The position numbers and the translations under genes are program-made. From the NCBI RefSeq assembly GCF_022808695.1, contig NZ_JAKZKW010000004.1, forward strand, positions 62,001-126,000: a DNA stretch of 64,000 nucleotides. Reading direction: 5' to 3'. The notes under the pieces are model-generated. The model did no database searches and was not told the origin of the DNA. It was given only the letters and a program-made list of their open reading frames with translations. Shown here piece after piece: positions 21,050 to 29,177 of this stretch. Every line of letters begins with the position of its first letter. Within the stretch, counting starts at the first letter, position 1. This DNA is from Fundidesulfovibrio soli (lineage in GTDB: Bacteria > Desulfobacterota > Desulfovibrionia > Desulfovibrionales > Desulfovibrionaceae).

Positions 21050-21906
21050 CGTTGCGTGACCAGATCATCTCCCGCATGGAGCAGTTGCCCCAGATGCCCG
21101 CGCCAGTCATGCGGATCATGGCCTACCTCTCCAAACCCGACGCGGACCTTGGCGAACTGGCCACGGCCATCGAATACGACCCGGGGCTCACGGTGAACGT
21201 GCTGCGCATGGCGAACTCCAGCTTCTTCGGCGGCGCGGGCGGCATTACCACCGTGCGCGACGCCCTCTTCCGCCTGGGCACCCGCCGGGTGGTCCAGCTG
21301 GTGATCGCCTCGGGCGTGGCCCCCCGCACCCAGCCCGCGGTGGCGGGCTACAAGCTGAACGAGGGCGAGCTGCTGCGCCACAGCATCGCCGTGGGCACGG
21401 GCGCCGAGGTCCTCGCGCGGGAGCTGGGCCTGCGCGCGCCGGACTATACCTTCACAGCCGGGCTGCTGTGCACCATCGGCAAGATCGTGCTGGGCAAGTT
21501 CCTCGAGGTGGACGCGGACCAGCTGCTGGCCCTCTCCTACAACGAGAACATCCCCTTCGAGGAGGCCGAACGCAGGCTCCTGGGCATCGACCACGCCGAG
21601 CTTGGGGCCATGATGCTCAGGCGCTGGGAATTGCCCGCACCCATAGTCAACTGCGTGCGCTGGTACCTGGACCCCGCCGCGGCCCCGGCCGAGGAGCGCG
21701 ACGATGCCCTGGACCTGATCCACGTTGGCCACGTCATGGCCACCATGGCCGGCATCGGCCAGGGGCTCGAAGGCATGCGCTCCACCGTCTGCCAGGAGTG
21801 CTTCGATCGCCTGAAGCTCACCCAGGACGCCATGATCGCCTCCATGGCGCAGGTGGTCAACGCCCTGGCCGAGATCGAGGTCATCCTGTCAAGAACTGGG
21901 GCCTGA
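21046..21906 (+). CDS. HDOD-domain signalling protein
   Basis: A 286-residue protein with the HDOD fold, an HD-related domain without catalytic metal ligands, seen in bacterial signalling. Typical segments are LPQMPAPVMRIMAYLSKPDADL, DPGLTVNVLRMANSSFFG and VRDALFRLGTRRVVQLVI (each under 23 residues as split here by motif), plus a GLLCTIGKIVL stretch. ATG at 21046 overlaps the cheD stop and has AGGAG 8 nt upstream. Translational coupling to cheD suggests a joint role in taxis or surface signalling (inference). Confidence 0.85.
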   Translation: MTLRDQIISRMEQLPQMPAPVMRIMAYLSKPDADLGELATAIEYDPGLTVNVLRMANSSFFGGAGGITTVRDALFRLGTRRVVQLVIASGVAPRTQPAVAGYKLNEGELLRHSIAVGTGAEVLARELGLRAPDYTFTAGLLCTIGKIVLGKFLEVDADQLLALSYNENIPFEEAERRLLGIDHAELGAMMLRRWELPAPIVNCVRWYLDPAAAPAEERDDALDLIHVGHVMATMAGIGQGLEGMRSTVCQECFDRLKLTQDAMIASMAQVVNALAEIEVILSRTGA

Positions 21907-21919
21907 GCCGTCAGGCGCC

Positions 21920-22915
21920 CTACCCGGCCACGGCCCGCAGGACGCCCGAGTCGTTGGGCCCCCTGAAGTCGAGCCGGGTCACGTCCGTGAAGCCCGCCGC
22001 CGCCAGCATGGCCCGCAGCTGCCCCTCGCTGTAGGACTGCCCGCCCTGCGTGCCCAGCAGCATGTTCAGCGAGAACAGCGCCGGAAACAGGGGGCCGTCC
22101 ATGGCGTCGTCCAGCAGGAACTCGTGGATGAACAGCAGCCCGCCGGGCCTGAGCGCCCGCGCCGCCTTGGCGATGATCGTCCCGCACTCCTCCGGGGTCT
22201 GGGCGTGCAGGATCTGCGAGAGCCAGGCCACGTCGAATCCGCCGGGAATCTCATCTTCCAGATAATCCCCCGCGACGAAACCCACCCGGTCCCCAACGCC
22301 GTGGCGGGCGGCCACCTCCCGCGCGAAGGCCTCCGAGGTGGGCAGGTCGTACACGGTGGCCCTGAGCCCCGGGTTGGCCAGGCAGAAGTGCGCCGCGTAG
22401 GTGCCGGGGCCGCCGCCAAGGTCCAGCAGCGTGGCCGCGCCGCCCAGGTCCAGGCTTTTGGCCAGGCCCGGGGCGATTGCCGAGGCCAGGTTGTACATGC
22501 CCATCAGGAAGTCCTCGCGCCCTTCCTCCTTTGCGGAGTCTGAGCGGCGGATGGGCATGCCCGTGCGGACCGCCTCGGGCAGCCTGGCCCAGGAGGCCAT
22601 CAGACGGTGGTGGTGGCGGATGATGAAGCCGATGTAGTCCGGAGAGGACTTCACCAGGTACCGCGCCGCCGCGCCTTGCAGAGAGTAGGCCTCTGCGTCC
22701 TTGTCCAGCAGCCCCATGGCGCACAGCGCGTCCAGGAGCATGCCCAGGGCCCGGGCGTCGCAACCCAGGCGGGCGGCGAGGGGGGCGGCGGCCAGAGGGC
22801 CTTCCGCCAGTGGGCTGAACACGTCGAGCATGGCCCCGGCGTGCAGGGCGCAGGTCTGCCAGTAGCACCCCGAGGCCTGCAGCAGGTCGCCCGGGCTGGT
22901 GTCGGAAAAGGCCAT
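21920..22915 (-). CDS. SAM-dependent O-methyltransferase (family 2 type)
   Basis: A 331-residue protein. The N-terminal about 100 residues form a winged-helix dimerisation domain (ALHAGAMLDVFSPLAEGPL, LGMLLDALCAMGLL). The C-terminal domain binds SAM through LLDLGGGPGTYAAHF (motif I) and has GGLLFIHEFLLDD and the late GGQSYSEGQLRAML typical of O-methyltransferases that act on hydroxylated aromatics or acyl ketones. The substrate cannot be told. The ATG at 22915 follows GGAGG by 7 nt. It is convergent with the HDOD gene (13 bp). Confidence 0.85.
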   Translation of the reverse strand: MAFSDTSPGDLLQASGCYWQTCALHAGAMLDVFSPLAEGPLAAAPLAARLGCDARALGMLLDALCAMGLLDKDAEAYSLQGAAARYLVKSSPDYIGFIIRHHHRLMASWARLPEAVRTGMPIRRSDSAKEEGREDFLMGMYNLASAIAPGLAKSLDLGGAATLLDLGGGPGTYAAHFCLANPGLRATVYDLPTSEAFAREVAARHGVGDRVGFVAGDYLEDEIPGGFDVAWLSQILHAQTPEECGTIIAKAARALRPGGLLFIHEFLLDDAMDGPLFPALFSLNMLLGTQGGQSYSEGQLRAMLAAAGFTDVTRLDFRGPNDSGVLRAVAG

Positions 22916-23007
22916 GTGTTGCCTCCATTTCACCCTGGGGGGAACTTCGTCGGCGGGTCCTGACATGACGGCGGGGGGCCAGGCCCCCCGCCGGATCGAA
23001 ACCTCGT

Positions 23008-23385
23008 CTATTTCGCGGGAACCAGTTCCTTGCCGCAGGCGCACTTTCCGGGACTCTGGCTGACGTAGTTGCAGTCGCAACCCGCCCCGCAGCCACAGAC
23101 ATACTTTCCGGTCATGGGGAACGTCTCCTCCTCGCCCTTGACCTTGAAAATGGCATTGTCTCCTTCGATCCTGAGCACCTTCGACGGCACCATCTCCTTG
23201 TTGCACGTGCATTTCGCCGGTTTCATGGACATCGATTTGCAAGGACACGACGAGCCGCATCCGCACACGTAAACCGTATCGCCGACCTTCAGCGCAGGCT
23301 TCTGGCTTTCCGGCGCCGCCGCGAAAACGACCGTTGCCAAGGACATCAGGAAGATGACCGCCAGGCATGATACCAATTTTTTCAC
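23008..23385 (-). CDS. Secreted 12-cysteine tandem-repeat protein
   Basis: A 125-residue protein with a Sec signal peptide (MKKLVSCLAVIFLMSLATVV, cleavage near FA-AAP). The mature chain has two copies of one module, at about 38-70 and 94-125: YVCGCGxxCxC, then about nine residues, KCxC, KExVPxK. Each copy has six cysteines in the same spacing; a hydrophilic stretch (RIEGDNAIFKVKGEEE) separates them. This is not a family I can name. Dense CxC pairs suggest periplasmic soft-metal (Cu, Hg, Zn) binding or disulfide-rich packing (inference). GTG start with GGAGG upstream, and a good promoter. Confidence 0.75.
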   Translation of the reverse strand: MKKLVSCLAVIFLMSLATVVFAAAPESQKPALKVGDTVYVCGCGSSCPCKSMSMKPAKCTCNKEMVPSKVLRIEGDNAIFKVKGEEETFPMTGKYVCGCGAGCDCNYVSQSPGKCACGKELVPAK

Positions 23386-23454
23386 TTCGCACCTCCGGCT
23401 TGTTGGGGTTACCGGGCACGCCGACGCATCAGGACCTATTATTCATCATAAAAC

Positions 23455-23482
23455 TTTATCTTCGCCCAAGTCGAATTGTCAA
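23455..23482 (-). promoter_or_regulatory. Promoter of the 12-cysteine protein
   Basis: Perfect TTGACA at 23482-23477 and GATAAA at 23460-23455 on the minus strand, 16 bp apart. The region is locally AT-rich and lies about 70 bp in front of the GTG start. Confidence 0.6.
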
Positions 23483-23847
23483 CAGCACAGCGTGCCGTAG
23501 CGTTCCCGTTGCGTGCCAACCCGTTCCGCACCCAACATGCCGCATTATGGGGGAATCGCTCAAAACCGCACGGCGAATCAGCCGGGGCCGCAGGCGCCCC
23601 GCCCTCATGGCCTAGAGAACGGGCATCACGACCCGGCCCGCCCGCAGCCTCCAAATTCCCGACAGACTGAGTTGATTATTCGATTCGAGTTCACTACAGA
23701 ATAGACCAAAGCTCCATTAGGAACCGGCGGAGCAGCAATCTTGCGGTGCGCGGCCCGGCTTGCTGCGTTCTGCCCCTCCCCCGGGGACATTGCCTGGGGG
23801 GATCAGGGCGGCCCGAAAACAACACCCGACAGCACGGAGGAGCGGAG
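23483..23847. other. Gene-free stretch with a weak plus-strand promoter
   Basis: About 365 bp between divergent genes. TTGATT at 23672-23677 and TACAGA at 23695-23700, 17 bp apart, could serve the metallophosphoesterase gene. No conserved RNA or small gene was recognised in the rest. Confidence 0.35.
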
Positions 23848-24735
23848 ATGACCATGAACAGACGCGGCTTCATCAAAACCGCCGGAGTGGGCGGCGCGCT
23901 GCTGCTCACCTACCCCGGGAGCGGCGTCCTCGCTGCCGCAGGCGCGGATCAGGGCTTCAGCTTCGTGCAGTTCGCGGACACCCACGTGGGCTACGCCAAC
24001 CCCTCCGTCAACCCCGACGCCTCGGTGAGCCTGCGGAAGGGCGTGGACTGGGTGAACGCCATGACCCCCCCGCCGGACTTCGTGGTCTTCACCGGGGACC
24101 TGACCCACACCACGGACGACCCGCTGGAGCGCAGGCGCCGCTTGACCGAGTTCAAGCGCATCGCCGGCGGCCTCAAAGTCAAGTCGGTGTACTTCCTGCC
24201 GGGCGAGCACGACGCCGCGCTGGATTGGGGCGAGGCCTACAAGGAGATCCTGGGCAAGACCCACTACATGTTCCAGCACAAGGGCGTGCACTTCCTGGCC
24301 GTCGACAACGTCTCGGACCCGGCTGGCAGCGTGGGCGAGGCGCAACTGGCCTGGATCGCGGCGGAGCTCGCCCGCATCCCCAAGACCGACCCGCTGGTGG
24401 TGCTGACCCACAGGCCGCTCTTCGACCTCCTCCCCGAATGGGACTGGGCCACCAAGGACTCAGCCAAGGTGCTTGCCCTGTTGGAATCCCACCCCCACGT
24501 GACCGTGCTGTACGGGCACATCCACCAGGAGCACCACCAGCAGACCGGGCACATCGGCCAGCACGCGGGCATGAGCACGGCCTACCTGCTGCCCGCCCCC
24601 GGCTCGGTGCCCAAGAAGGCCCCCGTGCCCTGGGACGCCTCCGCGCCCTACAAGGGCATGGGCGCGAGGACCGTGCAGGCCGGCGTGACCAAGCCCGTCC
24701 CGACGTTCACCGAAAAGCCCATGGCGGGCATGTAG
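23848..24735 (+). CDS. Tat-exported metallophosphoesterase
   Basis: A 295-residue protein with a twin-arginine signal (NRRGFIKTAG, Arg5-Arg6) and a hydrophobic stretch, so it is probably folded with metals before export to the periplasm. Calcineurin-type metal motifs follow: DTH at 44-46, GDLTH at 83-87, GEHD at 119-122, TH at 187-188 and GHIH at 223-226. The third motif is normally GNHD; here Asn is replaced by Glu, unusual at a metal-bridging position. The substrate is unknown. ATG at 23848 (GGAGGAGCGG upstream); a second ATG two codons later is possible. The CuA cupredoxin gene follows at 2 bp. Confidence 0.85.
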   Translation: MTMNRRGFIKTAGVGGALLLTYPGSGVLAAAGADQGFSFVQFADTHVGYANPSVNPDASVSLRKGVDWVNAMTPPPDFVVFTGDLTHTTDDPLERRRRLTEFKRIAGGLKVKSVYFLPGEHDAALDWGEAYKEILGKTHYMFQHKGVHFLAVDNVSDPAGSVGEAQLAWIAAELARIPKTDPLVVLTHRPLFDLLPEWDWATKDSAKVLALLESHPHVTVLYGHIHQEHHQQTGHIGQHAGMSTAYLLPAPGSVPKKAPVPWDASAPYKGMGARTVQAGVTKPVPTFTEKPMAGM

Positions 24736-24737
24736 CC

Positions 24738-25106
24738 GTGCGGCGGCCATCCCTGCTGCGTTGTGCGGCGGCGCTGCTGCTGGCGTTCTGGGCCGCGCTG
24801 CCCGCCAGCCCCGCCTGGGCCCAGGGGACGGAGGAGGTGGTGCGGATCACCGCCAAGAGGTTCGACTTCGCCCCCGCCGAGATCGTGTTGACCAAGGGCA
24901 GGCCAGTGGTGCTGGAGCTGACCAGCGCGGACAGGCTCCACGGGTTCAAGTGCCCCGCCCTGGGCATCCGTGTGGATGTGGAGCCGGGCAAGGTGACGCG
25001 CGTGCCCCTGACGCCGGACAAGGCCGGGAGCTTCCCCTTCGTCTGCGACGTGTTCTGCGGCGAGGGGCACGACGAGATGTCCGGGGTGATCGTGGTCAAA
25101 GAGTGA
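24738..25106 (+). CDS. Secreted single-domain CuA cupredoxin
   Basis: A 122-residue protein: a Sec signal peptide (hydrophobic residues about 8-27, ending PAWAQ), then one cupredoxin domain. His68, Cys103, Cys107, His111 and Met114 reproduce the CuA ligand set and spacing of cytochrome oxidase subunit II (His161, Cys196, Cys200, His204, Met207): 35, 4, 4 and 3. It therefore probably binds a dinuclear copper electron-transfer centre in the periplasm. No membrane hairpin and no oxidase subunit I lie nearby. GTG start 2 bp after the metallophosphoesterase stop, with no strong ribosome site, so coupling is likely. Confidence 0.82.
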   Translation: MRRPSLLRCAAALLLAFWAALPASPAWAQGTEEVVRITAKRFDFAPAEIVLTKGRPVVLELTSADRLHGFKCPALGIRVDVEPGKVTRVPLTPDKAGSFPFVCDVFCGEGHDEMSGVIVVKE

Positions 25107-25119
25107 GGAGCCCAGGGAG

Positions 25120-26376
25120 CTAGTCGAAGTCGGCCAGCAGCGCGCCCACGTGCACCTGCCCGAACAGCACCCAGGAGGAGTACTTGCTGCGGATGCGCCA
25201 CAGGCCCTGCTGCAGCTGGTCCGAGGCGATGCCGTTGCGCAGGGCGGTGTAGGCTTCCAGGAAGGCGGCCAGGGAGTCGCAGACCTTGAGCAGATCGCCG
25301 TCCTTGGGGTCGTACTGGTCGGCGTTGTAGAAGGCCTGCAGTTCGTTCGCGCTCACCCGCTGCACTTCGCCGTCCAGGGTGGCGCAGGCCTGGAACTCCG
25401 AACCCACCGAGAGCCCCAGGAAGAAGGAGAGCCTGTCCACTAGGTCGGGGAAGCCGCCCCGGCGCAGCGGCTCCAGGATCACGCGCTCCAGCTCCAGCTC
25501 CTCGTATTCCTTGATGAGGTCGCCGATGGTCTCAACGGACTGCTTCACCGGGGAGATGATGTCGCGCGTGAGCAGCTCGGGCAGGTCGTGGAAGAGGCCG
25601 CCGAAGAAGTTGTTCTGGGCCCTGGCCGGGCAGGCCCCGATGGAGAGCGAGAAGAAGTAGGCGTAGCAGGCCACGATGAACATGTGCCCGAGCACCGAGG
25701 TCTCGGGGATGCGCGGCGTCTGGGACCAGCGCTTCTGGAAGCGCAGCTGCCCGCAGACCTGCGCGAAGTGCCCCACCGGGGTGCGGCCCTGGCCGAAGAG
25801 CCCCTCCAGCAGGTCGGAGACGCCCGCCAGGTCGGCGTTCTTCTTCAGGCCGTTGCGGAAGGATTCCTCGATGTCCATGAGTTCGGTGTCCTGCCGGTTC
25901 ATGGACTTGATGAGGTTGTACTCCCAGCCGCTGGCGTAAAGGTGGGCGGCGCTGAGGATGCGCCTGTCCAGCGAGTCCTCCTCGGTGGAGCGCAGATACG
26001 CCTGGAGCCGGTCCCAGAAGGGCTCGCCCAAACTGCGCACGCGGGGCTCCAGTTCGGAGAAGACCCAGTCGGTAAGCTGGCGGTAGTGGGCGGGGTTGGC
26101 CTTGATGCGGTAGAAAATGGGCGGCTTGATGTCGGTGATGATCAGGCGGTAGAGGTAGTCGAAGATGCCGCCCTCCACTATGCGCGCGCCAAGCTCCACG
26201 CGCTCCTCGGCGGGCATGCCGCGCGTGTTGAGCAGAAAGAGCACCCAGGCCACCATCATCTTGTGGGCCTGCTTGTCCACCTCCATGAGCTCGGTCGGCC
26301 GGAGCTTGTCGTTCCAGCGCTGCATGGAGGAGCCGGTGAAGATAAGCTGCAGGAGGGACTTGCGCACGTTTGACAT
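25120..26376 (-). CDS. HD-domain phosphohydrolase-like protein
   Basis: A 418-residue cytoplasmic protein. The segment SVLGHMFIVACYAYFFSL and, about 25 residues later, GLFHDLPELLTRDIISPVK carry the H...HD pattern of HD hydrolases, closest to the YfbR/5'-deoxynucleotidase group. The N-terminal 200 residues and C-terminal 120 residues have no recognised domain. The substrate is unknown. ATG at 26376 has a distant AAGGA. It is convergent with the cupredoxin (13 bp) and divergent from rplM. Confidence 0.75.
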   Translation of the reverse strand: MSNVRKSLLQLIFTGSSMQRWNDKLRPTELMEVDKQAHKMMVAWVLFLLNTRGMPAEERVELGARIVEGGIFDYLYRLIITDIKPPIFYRIKANPAHYRQLTDWVFSELEPRVRSLGEPFWDRLQAYLRSTEEDSLDRRILSAAHLYASGWEYNLIKSMNRQDTELMDIEESFRNGLKKNADLAGVSDLLEGLFGQGRTPVGHFAQVCGQLRFQKRWSQTPRIPETSVLGHMFIVACYAYFFSLSIGACPARAQNNFFGGLFHDLPELLTRDIISPVKQSVETIGDLIKEYEELELERVILEPLRRGGFPDLVDRLSFFLGLSVGSEFQACATLDGEVQRVSANELQAFYNADQYDPKDGDLLKVCDSLAAFLEAYTALRNGIASDQLQQGLWRIRSKYSSWVLFGQVHVGALLADFD

Positions 26377-26444
26377 AGGATGTAGGTATCCTTCCCCCGC
26401 GGAAAGCTCAAGGCGGGAAAATCGAATAAAAGCCGTATTGGGTG

Positions 26445-26473
26445 TTGACACGGACGACGCAACTCCGTAAAGG
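26445..26473 (+). promoter_or_regulatory. rplM-rpsI promoter
   Basis: Perfect TTGACA at 26445-26450, a 17-bp spacer and TAAAGG at 26468-26473, about 35 bp before the rplM start. The -10 is only half-matched. Confidence 0.6.
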
Positions 26474-26508
26474 ACTCGTCTTCCCAGTCGCATGGAGGAC
26501 ATTTCGTC

Positions 26509-26934
26509 ATGAAGACATATAGCCCGAGCAGCAAAGAAATCACCCGTGATTGGGTGATCGTGGACGCCTCCGAACAGGTGCTTGGCCGTTTGGCCAGCAT
26601 GATCGCGGGCCGTCTGCGCGGCAAGCACAAACCCGAATTCGCCCCCCACATGGACGCGGGTGACTTCGTTGTCGTGGTCAACTGTGAAAAGGTGCAGGTG
26701 ACCGGCCGCAAGCTCGACCAGAAGATGTACTACCGCCACAGCGGCTGGATCGGGGGCCTGAAAGAGACTGTCCTGAAGGACATGATGGCCACCAAGCCCG
26801 ACCAGGTGCTGATCAAGGCCGTCAAGGGCATGCTTCCCAAGAACCGTCTGGGCCGCGCCATGCTCAAGAAGCTGAAGGTCTACGCCGGCAGCGAGCATCC
26901 CCACACCGCCCAGCAGCCCAAGCCCCTGGCCTAA
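26509..26934 (+). CDS. rplM: 50S ribosomal protein L13
   Basis: A 141-residue protein of the large subunit. The family opening [20 protein letters not shown], the block [19 protein letters not shown], and [20 protein letters not shown] near the end (split motifs) are diagnostic. The ATG follows GGAGG. It is the first gene of the usual rplM-rpsI pair, 15 bp before rpsI. Confidence 0.98.
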   Translation: MKTYSPSSKEITRDWVIVDASEQVLGRLASMIAGRLRGKHKPEFAPHMDAGDFVVVVNCEKVQVTGRKLDQKMYYRHSGWIGGLKETVLKDMMATKPDQVLIKAVKGMLPKNRLGRAMLKKLKVYAGSEHPHTAQQPKPLA

Positions 26935-26949
26935 TTCACGGAGCAGAAC

Positions 26950-27342
26950 ATGAGCACCGACTTCTTCTACGGAACCGGCCGCCGGAAAACCGCCGTCGCC
27001 CGCACCCGCCTCGTCCCCGGCAACGGCCAGATCACAGTCAACGGCCGCGCCATCGATGAGTACTTCCCCCGCAGCGTGCTGCAGGGCATCATCCGTCAGC
27101 CCTTCGCCCTGACCAAGACCCTGGGCAAGTTCGACGTGAACGCCACCCTGGACGGCGGCGGCATGTCCGGCCAGGCCGAGGCTCTGCGCCACGGCATCTC
27201 CCGCGCCCTGCTGCAGGTCGACGCCGAGTTGCGCCCCGTGCTGAAAAAGGCCGGCCTGCTCACCCGCGACGCCCGCTCCAAGGAGCGTAAGAAGTACGGC
27301 CAGCGCGGCGCCCGCGCCAGGTTCCAGTACTCCAAGCGTTAA
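26950..27342 (+). CDS. rpsI: 30S ribosomal protein S9
   Basis: A 130-residue small-subunit protein. The N-terminal [16 protein letters not shown] and the highly basic C-terminal tail ending RARFQYSKR, which reaches toward P-site tRNA, identify it. A strong terminator follows 25 bp after the stop, closing the two-gene operon. Confidence 0.98.
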   Translation: MSTDFFYGTGRRKTAVARTRLVPGNGQITVNGRAIDEYFPRSVLQGIIRQPFALTKTLGKFDVNATLDGGGMSGQAEALRHGISRALLQVDAELRPVLKKAGLLTRDARSKERKKYGQRGARARFQYSKR

Positions 27343-27366
27343 TCGCTGGGGTCCATCGGATCACCA

Positions 27367-27396
27367 AGGGCTGCTCCTCCTGGAGCAGCCCTTTTT
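27367..27396 (+). terminator. rpsI terminator
   Basis: Perfect 11-bp stem AGGGCTGCTCC / GGAGCAGCCCT with a TCCT loop, directly followed by TTTT. A classical intrinsic terminator. Confidence 0.92.
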
Positions 27397-27471
27397 GTGC
27401 TGCTGTTTCCACAGCGCCCGCGCTTCTCTTCCTCCCCGCATCACGCTACAACCTTCCGGACAGGAGGGCCC

Positions 27472-28773
27472 ATGGCATCCGACAAACCCACCCCCAAGCT
27501 CGTCTTCGCGGACAAGGCCGGCAACATTTATGACCACCCCGAGCTGGACATGCTCGTGCGGCGCGGCGACCAGCTTGGCCTGCCCCGCCCCGACGAGCTG
27601 ACCCCCCTGCCCCCCGAGAGCGAGCTGTTCCTGCTGCCCGGGCGCTCAGCCCTGGGCTTCGACCCCGAATCCGGCGAGGTGGAGGAGATGGAGGAGCTGG
27701 CCGTGGCCGCCTTCGTCTCCCCGGGGCACACGGTCTCGGGCGTCACGGCCTACAAGGCGCGCCCAGGCGCGCCGGTGCTGCCGCTCTTCGCCTACGCCGC
27801 CGTGGGCTTCGCGGCCGGGCGCTTCTACGTCTGCGCCAAGCGCGTGGACCAGGACCAGCGCCAGGTGTTCAGCTCCGTGAAGAAGGACAGGATCACCAAA
27901 GGCGCGCGGATGCTCATGTCCCGCTTCCCCAAGAACCGCCTGCTGGGCCACCTCTCCAACTGCGCCCTGAACTACTGCTGCCCCGCGGCGCGCAACCTGG
28001 CCCTGGGCCGCTTCGAGGCCCCGCTGCCCACCTCCCAGGCCTGCAACGCCCGCTGCGTGGGCTGCCTGAGCCTGCAGGACGAGAGCAGCGGCTTCCCCTC
28101 CACCCAGAACCGCATCACCTTCCGCCCCACCCCGCAGGAGGTGGCCGAGGTGATGGCCGTGCACTCCGAGCGCGAGCCGCGCCCCATCCTGAGCTTCGGC
28201 CAGGGTTGCGAGGGTGAGCCCCTGACCGAGGCTCCCCTGCTGGCGGAAGCCACGCGCCTGTACCGGGCCGGGGGCGGCAAGGGCACGGTGAACGTGAACA
28301 CCAACGGCAGCCGCCCCGAGGTGGTGGAGGAGCTCAAGGCCGCCGGGTTCGATTCCATGCGCGTGAGCATGGTCAGCGCGCGCAAGCCCCTCTACGAGGC
28401 CTACACCCGGCCCCAGGGCTACGCCTTCGAGCAGGTGGCCGAGACCGTGGCCCGCGCCAAGCAGGCCGGGTTGTGGGTGAGCCTGAACTTTCTGTACCAC
28501 CCCGGGGTCAGCGACACCGAGGATGAACTGGAGGCCCTGGGCGCGCTCATCGAGGGCAGCCGCGCCGACTTCGTGCAGCTGCGCAACCTGAACCTGGACC
28601 CGGACGTATACAAGGGCGTGGTTACGGACAGCGGGGTGGGCTACGGGGCGAGCATGGGGCTGGCGCACTTCATGAAGCGGCTGCGCAAGCGCTGCCCGTG
28701 GCTCAAGTTCGGGTATTTCAACCCGTACCTTGTGGATGGGAAAATGCCGGGGTCGGAGCCCGCCGCCGGATAA
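27472..28773 (+). CDS. Radical SAM protein with extra upstream cysteine motif
   Basis: A 433-residue protein. The CxxxCxxC cluster is Cys191, Cys195, Cys198 (CNARCVGC), followed by the glycine-rich ILSFGQGCEGEPL and VNVNTNGSRPE typical of radical SAM barrels. The first about 150 residues match nothing I recognise. A further SNCALNYCC (Cys164, 169, 170) just before the radical SAM motif could ligate a second cluster. Product unknown. The ATG at 27472 follows AGGAGG. It stands alone between the ribosomal operon and the convergent GIY-YIG gene. Confidence 0.85.
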   Translation: MASDKPTPKLVFADKAGNIYDHPELDMLVRRGDQLGLPRPDELTPLPPESELFLLPGRSALGFDPESGEVEEMEELAVAAFVSPGHTVSGVTAYKARPGAPVLPLFAYAAVGFAAGRFYVCAKRVDQDQRQVFSSVKKDRITKGARMLMSRFPKNRLLGHLSNCALNYCCPAARNLALGRFEAPLPTSQACNARCVGCLSLQDESSGFPSTQNRITFRPTPQEVAEVMAVHSEREPRPILSFGQGCEGEPLTEAPLLAEATRLYRAGGGKGTVNVNTNGSRPEVVEELKAAGFDSMRVSMVSARKPLYEAYTRPQGYAFEQVAETVARAKQAGLWVSLNFLYHPGVSDTEDELEALGALIEGSRADFVQLRNLNLDPDVYKGVVTDSGVGYGASMGLAHFMKRLRKRCPWLKFGYFNPYLVDGKMPGSEPAAG

Positions 28774-28788
28774 GGGTCAGGGCGGGCA

Positions 28789-29064
28789 TCACCCGGACGT
28801 CTCCGCCGCCGGGACGCCCCGTGTGAAGAAGGCGAGCTTGTCGGCCCGCCGCATGCGCTTGACGCGCAGCTCCAGGCGCAGGGCCTCGGCCCTGTCCGAC
28901 GCGGGAACGGCGGCAACCAGCTCCACGGGCCTGCGGGACATGGTGTACTTCGCCCCGCCCGCGCGCAGCCCGTTGTGCTCGGCCAGCCTGCGCTCCACGT
29001 CGCGGGTGACGCCGCAGTAGAGCGTCCCGTCCGAGCAGCGCAGCAGATAGACGGCCCAGTCCAT
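28789..29064 (-). CDS. GIY-YIG domain protein (YhbQ/UPF0213-like)
   Basis: A 91-residue protein consisting of a single GIY-YIG nuclease domain: WAVYLLRCSDGTLYCGVTRDVERRLAEHN holds the paired tyrosines and the Arg-His of the active site (split at YLL and YCG), followed by SRRPVELV. Such stand-alone proteins may act on DNA or RNA ends; the cellular role is not settled. The ATG at 29064 has GGGAGA upstream. Confidence 0.85.
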   Translation of the reverse strand: MDWAVYLLRCSDGTLYCGVTRDVERRLAEHNGLRAGGAKYTMSRRPVELVAAVPASDRAEALRLELRVKRMRRADKLAFFTRGVPAAETSG

Positions 29065-29120
29065 CGGGTTCACTCTCCCACTGAATTGCACAAGCGGCGC
29101 GGGGCCGCTCCATCATATCA

Positions 29121-29155
29121 AAAAGCCCCCGGCTCTCAGGGAACCGGGGGCTTTT
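29121..29155 (-). terminator. purM terminator
   Basis: 12-bp stem AAAAGCCCCCGG / CCGGGGGCTTTT around an 11-nt loop, 22 bp beyond the purM stop. T-run on the minus strand. Confidence 0.85.
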
Positions 29156-29177
29156 CAATTCATGCGAGGTCAGGCGT

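Noticed and set aside
26376-26508. Structured L13 leader RNA
   Set aside because: The leader after the promoter is about 30 bases and shows no stable conserved hairpin.
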